A DNA stretch of 64,000 nt, from positions 271,691 through 335,690 of the forward strand of contig NW_005178652.1 of the NCBI RefSeq assembly GCF_000350225.1. Reading direction: 5' to 3'. Both the position numbers and the translations under genes were made by a program. Positions 1 through 8,414 of this stretch are shown piece after piece (positions within the stretch are counted from its first letter, which is position 1; each line of letters starts with the position of its first letter). The stretch comes from Chondrus crispus. Its lineage: Eukaryota > Rhodophyta > Florideophyceae > Gigartinales > Gigartinaceae. Under the pieces are notes generated by a model, which saw only the letters and a list, made by a program, of their open reading frames with translations, was not told the DNA's origin and did not search any database.

Positions 1-425
1 CAACGGTATCGCTGTGTCCTGCTGTACCCGTGCTGCACTCCATGGACGCTGTAAACCTTTGGCACGTGCCAGGCACCCGCCACCAAGGTTCTACACTTTG
101 TCTGTAAGACTGCAGGCGTACTGTACGCGTCCGACAGTGTAATGAGGACATGTGTCCAGGTCATACACGTGGCGGGCGAAGAAAAATGAAACATGCTCAG
201 ATTGTACTGTACACCGCAACCGTGTACATATTTCACACGTGTACATGTTGAAAACCAAACTTGCTCCTGAAGTACTGTAGAGTGCAACCGTGTACAGAAA
301 TCACACGTGTACACGTTGAAAATCAAACTTGCTCAGCTCGTCACGATGAGTGTTTTCGATTTTACACGTGTCATACCTGTCGTCGTGTGTCATGCATATC
401 AGCATGTGGTCGTAGAATTACAACA
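1..425 (-). repeat. 3' LTR-A of A1 (partial)
   Basis: Matches 6185-6609, the U3-start half of the 5' LTR. In element orientation it begins TGTTGTAATTC at 425, just after the polypurine tract. It carries several ACACGTGT palindromes and the CGACCACATGCT box (401-412) that pairs with the gag-pol end across the polypurine tract. The rest of the LTR lies to the left of the window. Confidence 0.93.
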
Positions 426-445
426 CTCCCCCTCGATCACATGCT
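426..445 (-). promoter_or_regulatory. Polypurine tract of A1 and arm of the PPT/U3 hairpin
   Basis: Element strand reads AGCATGTGATCG (445-434) then AGGGGGAG up to the LTR start. The purine run is the expected plus-strand primer. AGCATGTGATCG pairs at 11 of 12 positions with CGACCACATGCT inside U3 (412-401), leaving a 21-nt loop holding the purine tract and the LTR junction. The gag-pol stop codon lies within the left arm. Confidence 0.85.
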
Positions 446-3400
446 TTTACCAGAAGTAGCTACTGCAAGCCCTAGAAGTTCTACAAACTTCTGGAACAGA
501 ACTCGCCCAAGTGCTTTCGTCAGGATATCTGCAGGCATGGAAGTGGTCGGGCAATGTGATAAAGAAATGACGTTTCTCTTAATTGCATCTCGTACATAGT
601 GGTATTTCACATCAACATGTTTGTTACGACGGTTGACCGATTCATTCTGTGCATACCAAAACGTCCCTGCATTGTCACACCCCATCACAATCGTGGGATC
701 AGAATCAAGTCCAAGAACATCAGCAACCACTTGACGCAACCAAGTCGCCTCCTTACACGCTTCACATAGTGCAATGTACTCAGCTTCACACGTCGAAGTT
801 GCAACCACAGTCTGTTTCCGGGAACTCCAACTGATCGCTCCACCGCAGAACTTGAAAACATATCCGCTGGTCGACTTGCGAGAGTCTGAACAACCGGCCC
901 AGTCAGCATCACTGAAGCCGAACAACTCCGGCGATTTAGATTTATTGTCAAACACGATTCCTAAGTTTCGAGTCCCTTGCACGTATCGCATTACCCGTTT
1001 CACACCTTCCCAGTGTGACTCACATGGGTTGGCAGAATGTTGAGAAAGCTTTCCAATCGCATATGCCAAGTCTGGACGAGTGCCAACCATCAAGTACATC
1101 AGGGATCCCACTGCCTCACGATACGGTACATTTGTTTCGGGGTCGTTTTCGGTTGAAATCGTGGTTGTGTGACCTTGTTCCATTGGAGTCAGAGAGGGGT
1201 TACACGTTGACATTCGAAAACGCTCAAGCACTTTTGATGCATACTTAGTTTGAGTGAGACTCAACGTCTTGGCGGTGGGATCCCTTTGAATTTCAAGACC
1301 AATGCAGACTTTTGCTTCACCAAGGTCTTTCATCTCAAACCGTTTATTAAGCTCCCCCTTCATCCATTTGATGGCATCGATATCACTACCGGCGAGTAAC
1401 AAGTCATCGACATAAAGTGCAATCAGCATGATAGTGTTACCGATGCGTTTAATGTAGAGACAAGGATCACTACGCGAAGTCTCGAATCCCAATTCACCAA
1501 TTAAGAAATCATCCACTTTGGCATGCCATTGACGATGTGCTTGTTTAAGACCGTAAAGTGCTTTCAAAAGTTTACACACGTGGTCACTTTTGCTTTTGTC
1601 AATGCACCCTTCGGGTTGCTTCATGTAGATGTTTTCATCCAAGTCGCCGTTCAAAAACGCAGTCACGACATCCATCTGATGAAGTTCGAGGTCGTAATGA
1701 GCAACTAAGGCAAGAAGTAGACGAATAGTGGTAAACTTTATGACAGGGGCATATGTCTCAGTATAGTCAAGACCTTGCACTTGCTGGAATCCACGAGCAA
1801 CAAGTCTGGCTTTTGCACTTTCAACTATATTGCCATTTGCATCAGGCAGTTGCTTGACATTGAAAACCCATCTACATGTCAAGATGTTTGACGCGTCAGA
1901 TCGAGGAACAAGTTTCCAAGTCCGATTCTTGGTCTGCGAGGCAAGTTCTTTGTCAATGCCGGTCTGCCAAAATGCAGCTCTAGGACCGTTGGTTGCCTGG
2001 TTGAAAGTCTTGGGACCTTCAATAGCGACATGCGCATGTGAAAGAAGAGCAGCTGCAACGTTGCTCCTCCACCATGATCCGGGAGGTCTGCTGACTCGAG
2101 ACGATCTTCGCACAGCTGGAGTCGGAGTTGGAGGAGTGACATTCAGAGTTTTGGCGGCAGTTGGTACATCATCTTCATCTTCATCATTCTCACTTACAGA
2201 ATGAGCGCCATCGTTTTCAAGAACCTCCTCCGAAACTTGATCCTCTTCAGAACCGACCTCATCCGTATTTGGGGTATCAGCTGTATTCCCATTGTCGCCA
2301 TCGAGCAGTACAACGTCAACATCAGAGTTGATTGAATCACCTTCGTGTGCAGGAATGTCATGCATACCACATGTCGATTCATCAAACTTGACATCCCGTG
2401 ACACAACAATTTTATTCAACTCTCCGTCCCAAAGTTTGTATGCCTTACTGCATTGCGAGTACCCAAGAAACATCGCTTCACGCGCTCGCAAGTCTAGCTT
2501 ACGGAGCTCTAATTTTGGTAATGTATACCAACACTTTGACCCAAATACTCGCAAATGGCCAACATTTGGAGTAGAATTCATCCAAATGTGGTGCGGAGTT
2601 GTATTAACGGGCAAAGCGCGTGAAGTAACTCGATTACGTACATATACCGAAGTGGCAAGAGCTTCGGCCCAGAATCGCTTACTGACCTGTTTATGAGAAA
2701 GCATTGAGCGGACAAGATCAATCAAAGTTCGATTTAAACGTTCAGCAACACCGTTTTGTTCAGGGGTGTACGCCGTTGTGAGTTGGTGCTGCGTACCGTT
2801 TAAATCTAAATGCGACTTGAATTCCGTCGACAAGTACTCTCCCCCTCGATCAGTGCGAAGCACCTTTACTTTGCGACCAGTGTGGGTTTGAGCCAACTTT
2901 TCATACAACTTGTATTTTGCAAACGCCTCAGATTTATTTCTCATCGTGTACACAACTACCCAGTTCGAGTGATCATCTACAAATGTAATGAAGTATCTCG
3001 AACCACCAATCGACTGTACTTCGAGCGGACCGCAAACGTCAGAATGTACCAAGTCAAGACAGTTCTGTGCTCGAGACGATGATCGCTGTTTTGGGATTAC
3101 TGATCGCGTTGCTTTGCCAAACACACATGCAGGACAAATGGGAGAGTGATTGTCAGACTTCGGATTCATTGCACTGATCACATCGCTTTGACGAACGTTG
3201 ATGCCACTTACCACATTATTGTGAATCATTGATGCGATTCCTTGTACATTAACATGGGCCATGCGTTCATGTAGCGTCTGCAGGGTAACTACGTGAGCAG
3301 AAAAGGTTTCATTCATGACGTCAAGTATGTACAAATCCCCAACTTGACTCGCTGTAGCAACTACAGTTGGTCCTGCAGTAACGATGCATTTGTCATTTTC

Positions 3401-4546
3401 AAATGACACTTGCAAGCCCTTTGAAACCATTTGGCTAACAGACAGAAGCGAGTATCCGAAATCAGGGACATGCAAAACGTTTGACAATTTGCAAGGATGG
3501 GGACTACCGTTGACGTTCAACATGAATTCTACCTCGCCGCGACCAGCGACATTAGCTCTAGCCTTCGTGCCCATCTCGACTGATCCAGATTGCATCTGTT
3601 CATACGTAACGAACAAAGAGCGATCAAACGTAATGTGAGCGCTGCAACCGGAATCGACAAGCCATGACCTTGCGTTTGCAGCCCTCTTTTCTGGAGTGGA
3701 AGTCGAAAGCAAGCAAGTAAAGTCACTCTCCGCAAAGGCAGCAGTAGAATTGTCATCTCGAGAAACGAATGCACTTGGCTTCAAGCCAGTGTTGCGTGAC
3801 CGAAACCCATCTGGCGGTGCAGGTCGGCGCCCATTCACGTCCTTGCCCCAGCAACGCGCTGCAGTATGCCCATGTCTATTGCAATTCGTACATTTCATAT
3901 CGCGTCGAATAGGCATACGATTGACAAGTGCAGGTGGATGTGGTGATGAAGCAGAAGCGGTCTTCATGCTTTCTCGTTGCTCTTCTTGCAGCAGACGACT
4001 CTTCACAAACTCGAGTCCAAACACTTTATCTTCATTGCCAAGTGCGTCAAGAGCAACAATCAAGTTATCGAATCGTGGAGGCAAACCATTTAACACAGCC
4101 ATTGTAATTTCTTTATCGTCAATCTCAACACTCATTGACTGCAATCTGGCAGCAAGTTGCTTCACACGATTGATGAACACGAGCACTTTCTCGGATGGGA
4201 GCATGGATACAGTGTAAAAGTCGCGACGGGCGGCAAGTTTGTTGAGCAAAGTATGACGCTCAAACACATTCAGAATTGCTTCCCATGTCTCTTTCGCACT
4301 GCTACACCCTCGCACATGTTGCAAGTAGTCATCAGAAAGCGTGAGTCCGATGACTGCCTTTGCTTTTGCGTCACCACGGATCCATTTTCTCCGGTCATCT
4401 GACGTCGCATTCTCCGGGATATCATCAAAAACGTATTGATCGACATCTCGGAGAGCAAGCAGTAGCTGGATTTTCTGCTTCCAGATGTAAAAGTTAGATG
4501 CGGTCAGCTTCTCGATTCTGACCGATCCAGAGCTTTGGTCATCCAT
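437..4546 (-). CDS. gag-pol: A1 Gag-Pol polyprotein (Ty1/Copia), intact
   Basis: Single frame of 1369 codons from the ATG at 4546. The frame extends 11 codons further up but only from a TTG; the ATG has a good context (GAAATGG) and matches the start used in families B and C. Domains: Gag of the UBN2/DUF4219 type (about 1-200); zinc knuckle CX2CX4HX4C (C219, C222, H227, C232); aspartic protease with D298-S-G; integrase HHCC (H426, H431, C471, C474) and D503, D566, E602 with D,35E spacing; acidic linker about 725-800; reverse transcriptase with YVDD at 1045-1048; RNase H with DADW (D1213) and the EAE cluster near 1254. The product would form virus-like particles and carry out reverse transcription and integration. 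No stop or frameshift is seen, and the catalytic residues are present. Compared with sister copies, two residues differ near the RNase H CDN motif (FW instead of IS). Confidence 0.95.
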   Translation of the reverse strand: MDDQSSGSVRIEKLTASNFYIWKQKIQLLLALRDVDQYVFDDIPENATSDDRRKWIRGDAKAKAVIGLTLSDDYLQHVRGCSSAKETWEAILNVFERHTLLNKLAARRDFYTVSMLPSEKVLVFINRVKQLAARLQSMSVEIDDKEITMAVLNGLPPRFDNLIVALDALGNEDKVFGLEFVKSRLLQEEQRESMKTASASSPHPPALVNRMPIRRDMKCTNCNRHGHTAARCWGKDVNGRRPAPPDGFRSRNTGLKPSAFVSRDDNSTAAFAESDFTCLLSTSTPEKRAANARSWLVDSGCSAHITFDRSLFVTYEQMQSGSVEMGTKARANVAGRGEVEFMLNVNGSPHPCKLSNVLHVPDFGYSLLSVSQMVSKGLQVSFENDKCIVTAGPTVVATASQVGDLYILDVMNETFSAHVVTLQTLHERMAHVNVQGIASMIHNNVVSGINVRQSDVISAMNPKSDNHSPICPACVFGKATRSVIPKQRSSSRAQNCLDLVHSDVCGPLEVQSIGGSRYFITFVDDHSNWVVVYTMRNKSEAFAKYKLYEKLAQTHTGRKVKVLRTDRGGEYLSTEFKSHLDLNGTQHQLTTAYTPEQNGVAERLNRTLIDLVRSMLSHKQVSKRFWAEALATSVYVRNRVTSRALPVNTTPHHIWMNSTPNVGHLRVFGSKCWYTLPKLELRKLDLRAREAMFLGYSQCSKAYKLWDGELNKIVVSRDVKFDESTCGMHDIPAHEGDSINSDVDVVLLDGDNGNTADTPNTDEVGSEEDQVSEEVLENDGAHSVSENDEDEDDVPTAAKTLNVTPPTPTPAVRRSSRVSRPPGSWWRSNVAAALLSHAHVAIEGPKTFNQATNGPRAAFWQTGIDKELASQTKNRTWKLVPRSDASNILTCRWVFNVKQLPDANGNIVESAKARLVARGFQQVQGLDYTETYAPVIKFTTIRLLLALVAHYDLELHQMDVVTAFLNGDLDENIYMKQPEGCIDKSKSDHVCKLLKALYGLKQAHRQWHAKVDDFLIGELGFETSRSDPCLYIKRIGNTIMLIALYVDDLLLAGSDIDAIKWMKGELNKRFEMKDLGEAKVCIGLEIQRDPTAKTLSLTQTKYASKVLERFRMSTCNPSLTPMEQGHTTTISTENDPETNVPYREAVGSLMYLMVGTRPDLAYAIGKLSQHSANPCESHWEGVKRVMRYVQGTRNLGIVFDNKSKSPELFGFSDADWAGCSDSRKSTSGYVFKFCGGAISWSSRKQTVVATSTCEAEYIALCEACKEATWLRQVVADVLGLDSDPTIVMGCDNAGTFWYAQNESVNRRNKHVDVKYHYVRDAIKRNVISLSHCPTTSMPADILTKALGRVLFQKFVELLGLAVATSGKSM

Positions 4547-4592
4547 TTCGCCGAATGGATGTACCCTTCGAGTATACAAGGTCTTCTGTTCC

Positions 4593-4642
4593 GGGATCCC
4601 AAGCCGTTAACCGATAGTCAACACAATGGCAAGCCCACCCGT
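4593..4642 (-). promoter_or_regulatory. 50-nt leader block conserved between families A, B and C
   Basis: Element strand begins ACGGGTGGGCTTGCC and ends GGCTTGGGATCCC. The same block lies just upstream of gag in A2 (17810-17859), C1 (29752-29801), B1 (24121-24170), B2 (37542-37591) and in B3-B5, although the surrounding leaders of A and B are unrelated. Such selective conservation outside a reading frame suggests a cis-acting RNA signal. In B it starts exactly after a TTCTTAG, a possible splice acceptor. Confidence 0.6.
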
Positions 4643-4681
4643 ATAAGAAGTTTGTAGCGATTACTCGGAAACGTTCTTGGT

Positions 4682-4708
4682 GCTTGTTCCCGGCGGAGTG
4701 GAACAAGC
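4682..4708 (-). other. Perfect 9-bp stem-loop in the A leader
   Basis: GCTTGTTCC and GGAACAAGC flank a 9-nt loop. The hairpin is also present at the equivalent place in A2 and in C1 (about 29842-29868). It lies about 50-100 nt upstream of the gag start block, a common place for packaging or dimerisation hairpins. Confidence 0.55.
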
Positions 4709-5175
4709 GTATTCTTCTTAAAAATGCCTTAGGGCGCTACCCCTGTATGTCGGCCAGTGCGGGTCTTTCGACTGTGAACTAAATCAAACGTGCCACGAGT
4801 AAGCACAACACTTTGCCTGTAGACGAACCAGGACTTTTGGTCACTACCGCGAACGGTCCCTGCAACCGAAATCGGCTTGTCCAAACTTGATACGGTACTA
4901 CCCCAATGAGGTTTCCCACAACACAAGAATGAAACTGCCTTCGTCGTACTCGTGTGATTTGTTCACAATCACGCCTAGGGTCACCCTCTTCCGTGCGAAC
5001 TTAATCAAGGTACGCGACCTTATACACGTATAGTGAGAGGTTCAGTGTTTAGGCACGTATTCTCTTCACCCAGGGGACCGAAGTCGTACCTATAGGGCTA
5101 ATACCGAGAGCGTTACCCACACCGCCGACGCACCTCCCGAAGGCAGAGTGCGGATCGACTAGACCAGTACACTGT

Positions 5176-5309
5176 GATCCTCCCCGAGGATCAGTGTTTC
5201 GTCTCTCGACGCTTCTTGGTCAGACCCTCGCTCAAGTCAGATTTCCAATGGCACAAGCCTTTCACCAAGAGCGAGGGTATCGGCAGCTACGACGATCACC
5301 GGCGTGATC
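5176..5309 (-). other. Cluster of three inverted repeats in the A leader
   Basis: GATCCTC/GAGGATC with a 3-nt loop (5176-5192); ACCCTCGCTC/GAGCGAGGGT, a perfect 10-bp stem with a loop of about 35 nt (5224-5278); and GATCAC/GTGATC with a 4-nt loop (5294-5309). The first two recur in A2, C1 and C3. The third is missing in C1, whose leader diverges beyond GAGCGAGGGTATG. Confidence 0.55.
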
Positions 5310-5355
5310 GAAGGGCAGTCTTCTTGGATTGATATGGTACGTTGGCGACTAGGGA

Positions 5356-5640
5356 CTACACCCACAGCTCACACAACGATTGCCAAGACCAAGCTGCAAC
5401 AGACACGGAGAAGATCCACCAAGTTGAAACGACAGCAGGTAGACGGAGACGAACGACCAAGATGATAACGACAGCAAGTAGACGGCGATAGAAAAAAACA
5501 AACGACGGCGGCGATGAAAACGGCGGCGGAAACGACAGCAGAAACCAAAACGAGAACAACAGCGGAGACCAAAACGAGAACGACAGCAGAAACAAACACG
5601 AAAACGGCAGCAGAAACTGAGAACGAGCACTCACACAGCG
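5356..5640 (-). repeat. Low-complexity GTCGTT/TCTCGTTTTGG leader repeat
   Basis: Element strand is a degenerate run of CTGTCGTT, CTCGTTTTGG and CCGCCG units with very little adenine. Because stops are rare in such sequence, several long frames are open by composition alone. Family B has an analogous stretch at the same place after its PBS. Confidence 0.7.
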
Positions 5641-5656
5641 GAATAATAACGTTGAA

Positions 5657-5670
5657 CTGGGCCCATAACC
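5657..5670 (-). promoter_or_regulatory. Primer-binding site of A1 (initiator tRNA-Met anticodon arm)
   Basis: Element strand GGTTATGGGCCCAG, immediately after the LTR. It is complementary to CUGGGCCCAUAACC, the conserved anticodon stem-loop of eukaryotic initiator tRNA-Met. Priming from this internal site implies a cleaved half-tRNA, as known for Drosophila copia and Ty5. Confidence 0.9.
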
Positions 5671-5773
5671 TACTGGAAGGTCAGCGGGGCAAAGGGAAAT
5701 CGAAGGACGGTTGATGAGGTGAAGTTGAAGGATTGGGTACCGATTTACTTTGAGTCGCCAACTTCTGGCACTA

Positions 5774-5779
5774 CTTATA
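5774..5779 (-). promoter_or_regulatory. TATA box of LTR-A
   Basis: TATAAG within GAAGTGTATAAGTAGTGCC on the element strand. LTR-B (GTGTATAAGTATCG) and LTR-C (GAGTATAAGTAGCG) have the same arrangement, about 90-120 nt before the PBS. Confidence 0.7.
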
Positions 5780-5913
5780 CACTTCTGCAATCTTCTAGAA
5801 CTCTACTACCAAACACTACGACACACATACTACAAATGTATTGGCTCTAACACATGTACCCGTCTTGCTACTCAGCCAAACTGGCGATGGCCCAACAAAC
5901 AGAACAGAAAACC

Positions 5914-6174
5914 GCCTTACGAATTACCACTGTTATGACGGAGAAATTAGTAAGGCAGTACAACAAAGCACAGCAAAGCACAAATTCCCTTACTATTCCA
6001 AATCCAGCGTGGCACAAATTCGTAAGGCACGTTCACAGCTCACACGTTGCCTTACGAATTCAAATCAATCCTGCAAGGACTGTTTACTGCGCACACGTTG
6101 CCTTATGAATCTGAATCTCTCGTGAGGTCCTGTCCACTGTCAATTACAACAGTGCACATTTTGCCTTACGAATT
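5914..6174 (-). promoter_or_regulatory. Cluster of CCTTAC(G/T)AAT boxes in LTR-A U3
   Basis: Six copies of GCCTTACGAATT-like boxes in both orientations within about 260 bp, including 5914-5925 and 6163-6174. LTR-B carries the same core in an 18-20 bp palindrome and as ATTAGTAAGG. Recurrence in two different LTRs suggests a shared factor-binding site upstream of the promoter; this is inference. Confidence 0.5.
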
Positions 6175-6609
6175 CAAAACTCGCGCAACGGTATCGCTGT
6201 GTCCTGCTGTACCCGTGCTGCACTCCATGGACGCTGTAAACCTTTGGCACGTGCCAGGCACCCGCCACCAAGGTTCTACACTTTGTCTGTAAGACTGCAG
6301 GCGTACTGTACGCGTCCGACAGTGTAATGAGGACATGTGTCCAGGTCATACACGTGTCGGGCGAAGAAAAATGAAACATGCTCAGATTGTACTGTACACC
6401 GCAACCGTGTACATATTTCACACGTGTACATGTTGAAAACCAAACTTGCTCCTGAAGAACTGTAGAGTGCAACCGTGTACAGAATGACACGTGTACACGT
6501 TGAAAATCAAACTTGCTCAGCTCGTCACGATGAGTGTTTTCGATTTTACACGTGTCATACCTGTCGTCGTGTGTCATGCATATCAGCATGTGGTCGTAGA
6601 ATTACAACA

Positions 6610-8090
6610 TTGAAGACGACCTGCGAGCCATGTCGCCAGTCTAGTGTGAAGGTTCAAAATTCCCTCATCTGCGGTGTTGTGCACGTTTTCGTGCAGCAGC
6701 GACGGAACAATTCGAGCTCACGAGCGACAGCAATCTGCTCGCAGCAGGTTACATCCGCACTGGACAACTGGTGATGTCTTCCCGTGGCGTATGCCATATA
6801 TTAGACAAATGAGGGCGGCGGGCAGGTGTACGATCATGCCGTTGTCCGTGTGCGATGTAGTCAACGTGAACACTCCTTGATTTTCCAAAATTCCGATCGC
6901 TTGTCACTGTAGCTCAACGAGCATCGATGCTTGCCGCCCTGGGAGCTGTCTGAGATAGTGATACGGTCGAGGGGCTTGAGAGATCCCTTCTTTCTGATAG
7001 CGGTCCACAAAAAAAAACCTGTTGAGACACGCGAAAGGAAAATGAAATAAAATAGGAAAGACATGTGCTGGTGTGGACTGTGTCTTTTGAACGGATGGAC
7101 ACACCGTAGTCTCGGCCGTTTGTGCTTGCGTCTGGCGATTCCTCGAGAATTAAAAAATTAAAAGAGAGGGACGTCCCAGTGTCGGCAGGGCGTCATGATA
7201 GCGCTTGATGTGTAGTTGAGTGTCCCTGTGCGACGCGTCTTGGGTGTGGACTGTGACAGCCGCGGGTGGTCGGTAGCGATGCGTTCCACTTAGTTGAAAA
7301 GAATGTAACAGTATAGCTGTGATCGCCACTTTGGCATTTGCGGGTTGACGTCGTCTCTCCTTGAGGCAGTTGGTGTAACTTCACACCAAGCTTCAATCTT
7401 CACGATAAAATTTCGTCGATCCTTCTGCCCCACAGTCACACGGGGGTCCCTTCTTCATCGCTTTTCTGGGTCCTTGCGCGACGCACGGCAACTAAAATTC
7501 CTACAAGGGGCTTCCATCTTGCACGTACGCTCCTCCCGTCTCAAAAAGAGAACCGAAAAGAATGCGCAGTACTTCGCGACCAGATTGTCTGTACCTCCTC
7601 TAAAGCTCCTGAAATCATGTTCCCGGTGCTGCATATGACTTCGGGGACGGTACACGCGCGTGCCACGTGCACTTTTGAAAGAATTATCCAGCCTCTCGTG
7701 CACGCATCGCGACACGTGTTCCTTAAATTTGATTCAAATTTCTCATTGGGGCATTGTGCTCCACATTGGAAACGCAACATTGTCTGGGTGTCTTTGCATC
7801 GAAGTACAATTAGATTCCAATCTGATGAGGGCGGATCGTCGATTCAACGTATTTTCACATGCAATTAGCGACGCGTGGTCGCTCCTATATCACGTAGGAC
7901 CTCAACTTGGTCTCATGGCAGAACCCTTTCATTTCTTTTGGACTGTCATGGGTATGCCGAAACCGATGTCATTCTTCCTGCGACCCGCCTTTTTCTTGCA
8001 AGCCTTGCAACTCTGGATAGGGGTTTCTCCTTCTCGCCCGTTAGCATCTGGCAGCTGCCCCTTCGCTCTTTTCTTCCCTAGGGGAGCGCT
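6610..8090. other. Unassigned sequence between A1 and the T element
   Basis: TTGAA at 6610-6614 is the likely target duplication of A1. The rest shows no LTR, PBS, RNA gene or recognisable protein. A minus-strand frame about 7929-8090 contains a CxxC followed by a basic stretch (KKKAGRR) that could be a decayed transposase or host fragment, but nothing ties it to a family. Probably old host or repeat sequence. Confidence 0.4.
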
Positions 8091-8138
8091 GGATTGCATG
8101 CCGACATTTTGAACCGTTTCAGTACTGCTTGGGCATAC
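8091..8138 (-). pseudogene. 48-bp fragment of family B pol
   Basis: Nearly identical to 52486-52533 of B4, encoding SKYAQAVLKRFKMSACNP on the minus strand (C-terminal RT region). It abuts the T element directly. It is too short to be an insertion and looks like filler DNA or a scrap left by deletion. It spans the same pol position at which B2 is broken by A3 (40950). Confidence 0.8.
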
Positions 8139-8245
8139 TGATGTTAAAATCGAGGTCTGAAACATTTGCCGCAAAAATTCGTTAACCACTAAGCCACAGA
8201 CGCTGGCTTCTTGGTGTCCACTTGGGCGCACTCACTATTTCAACA
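8139..8245 (-). repeat. LTR-T (3' copy), 107 bp
   Basis: Element strand starts TGTTGAAATAGTGAG and ends TTAACATCA, giving standard TG...CA ends. It contains TGGCTTAGTGGTTAA (8196-8182), a good match to a pol III A box. Confidence 0.88.
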
Positions 8246-8258
8246 CTCCCCCTCGACC
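8246..8258 (-). promoter_or_regulatory. Polypurine tract of TRIM-T1
   Basis: GGTCGAGGGGGAG on the element strand, immediately before the 3' LTR-T. The core GAGGGGGAG is shared with families A and C. Confidence 0.75.
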
Positions 8259-8362
8259 AGGGGACGCCAAACACACGGCGCGGGTCACTGCACAACACAC
8301 AGGCAGGTACGTTCTCAAGTGTAGCACAAACAAACAAACATTGCGCCGCCCAAGTGCACCCG

Positions 8363-8379
8363 GTGAGAATCGAACTCAC
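8363..8379 (-). other. tRNA T-arm/B-box-like hairpin in the TRIM internal domain
   Basis: Element strand GTGAGTTCGATTCTCAC is a 5-bp stem with the loop TTCGATT, like a tRNA T arm and pol III B box, followed by CGGGTGC as in an acceptor 3' strand. Together with the A-box-like sequence in the 5' LTR (about 8472-8458) the order is A box, PBS, B box. No complete cloverleaf can be drawn, so it is not called a tRNA gene. The second internal copy has it at 8643-8659. Confidence 0.55.
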
Positions 8380-8400
8380 GAATGGTAGCGTAGAGTAAAT

Positions 8401-8414
8401 CTGGGCCCATAACC
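8401..8414 (-). promoter_or_regulatory. Primer-binding site of TRIM-T1
   Basis: GGTTATGGGCCCAG on the element strand, directly after LTR-T ending CATCA. Identical to the PBS of the large families. Confidence 0.88.

Larger units (their letters stand above)
4547..5656 (-). other. A1 untranslated leader between PBS and gag
   Basis: About 1.1 kb with no convincing gene. Nearest gag is a 50-nt block shared with family B; then a set of strong inverted repeats; nearest the PBS a pyrimidine- and GTCGTT-rich low-complexity stretch. A 65-codon frame at 4729-4926 is open here and in A2 but is shifted in C1, so it is not called as a gene. The leader is expected to contain packaging and dimerisation signals and perhaps translation-control elements; that role is inference. 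Confidence 0.7.
1..6609 (-). mobile_element. Copia-A1, near full-length Ty1/Copia LTR retrotransposon (3' LTR clipped by window edge)
   Basis: Order on the minus strand: 5' LTR-A (6609-5671), primer-binding site, a leader of about 1.1 kb, one gag-pol frame, polypurine tract, 3' LTR-A running off the left edge. The partial 3' LTR matches the 5' LTR closely, as expected for a fairly recent insertion. The five bases after the right LTR end (6610-6614, TTGAA) should be one target-site duplication; its partner lies outside the window. The gag-protease-integrase-RT-RNase H order in one frame is diagnostic for Copia. It is the only A copy here with an unbroken polyprotein. Confidence 0.95.
5671..6609 (-). 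repeat. 5' LTR-A of A1 (939 bp)
   Basis: Starts TGTTG at 6609 and ends CAGTA at 5671, followed directly by the PBS. The TA end is not the usual CA; the A3 insertion edge at 40951 supports this boundary. U3 holds ACACGTGT palindromes and a cluster of CCTTACGAAT boxes. A TATA box at 5779-5774 implies that R plus U5 is only about 80 nt. Confidence 0.93.

Noticed and set aside
2292-2696. Antisense open frames over gag-pol in all families (also 33142-33651 and 53201-53710 types)
   Set aside because: They recur only because gag-pol is conserved; they have no own start context, domain or independent conservation.
4547-4579. Upstream extension of A gag-pol by 11 codons (and of B by 7)
   Set aside because: The extensions begin at TTG; the first ATG has a strong context and aligns between families.
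4729-4926. 65-codon frame in the A leader, almost unchanged in A2 (17946-18143)
   Set aside because: In C1 (29888-30085) two indels shift about half of it; it has no recognisable domain and lies in a structured leader. A1 and A2 are too close for conservation to mean much.
7929-8231. Possible PiggyBac-like zinc ribbon (CKACKKKAGRR)
   Set aside because: No second cysteine pair at the expected spacing, no catalytic domain nearby, and the frame runs through the B scrap and LTR-T.
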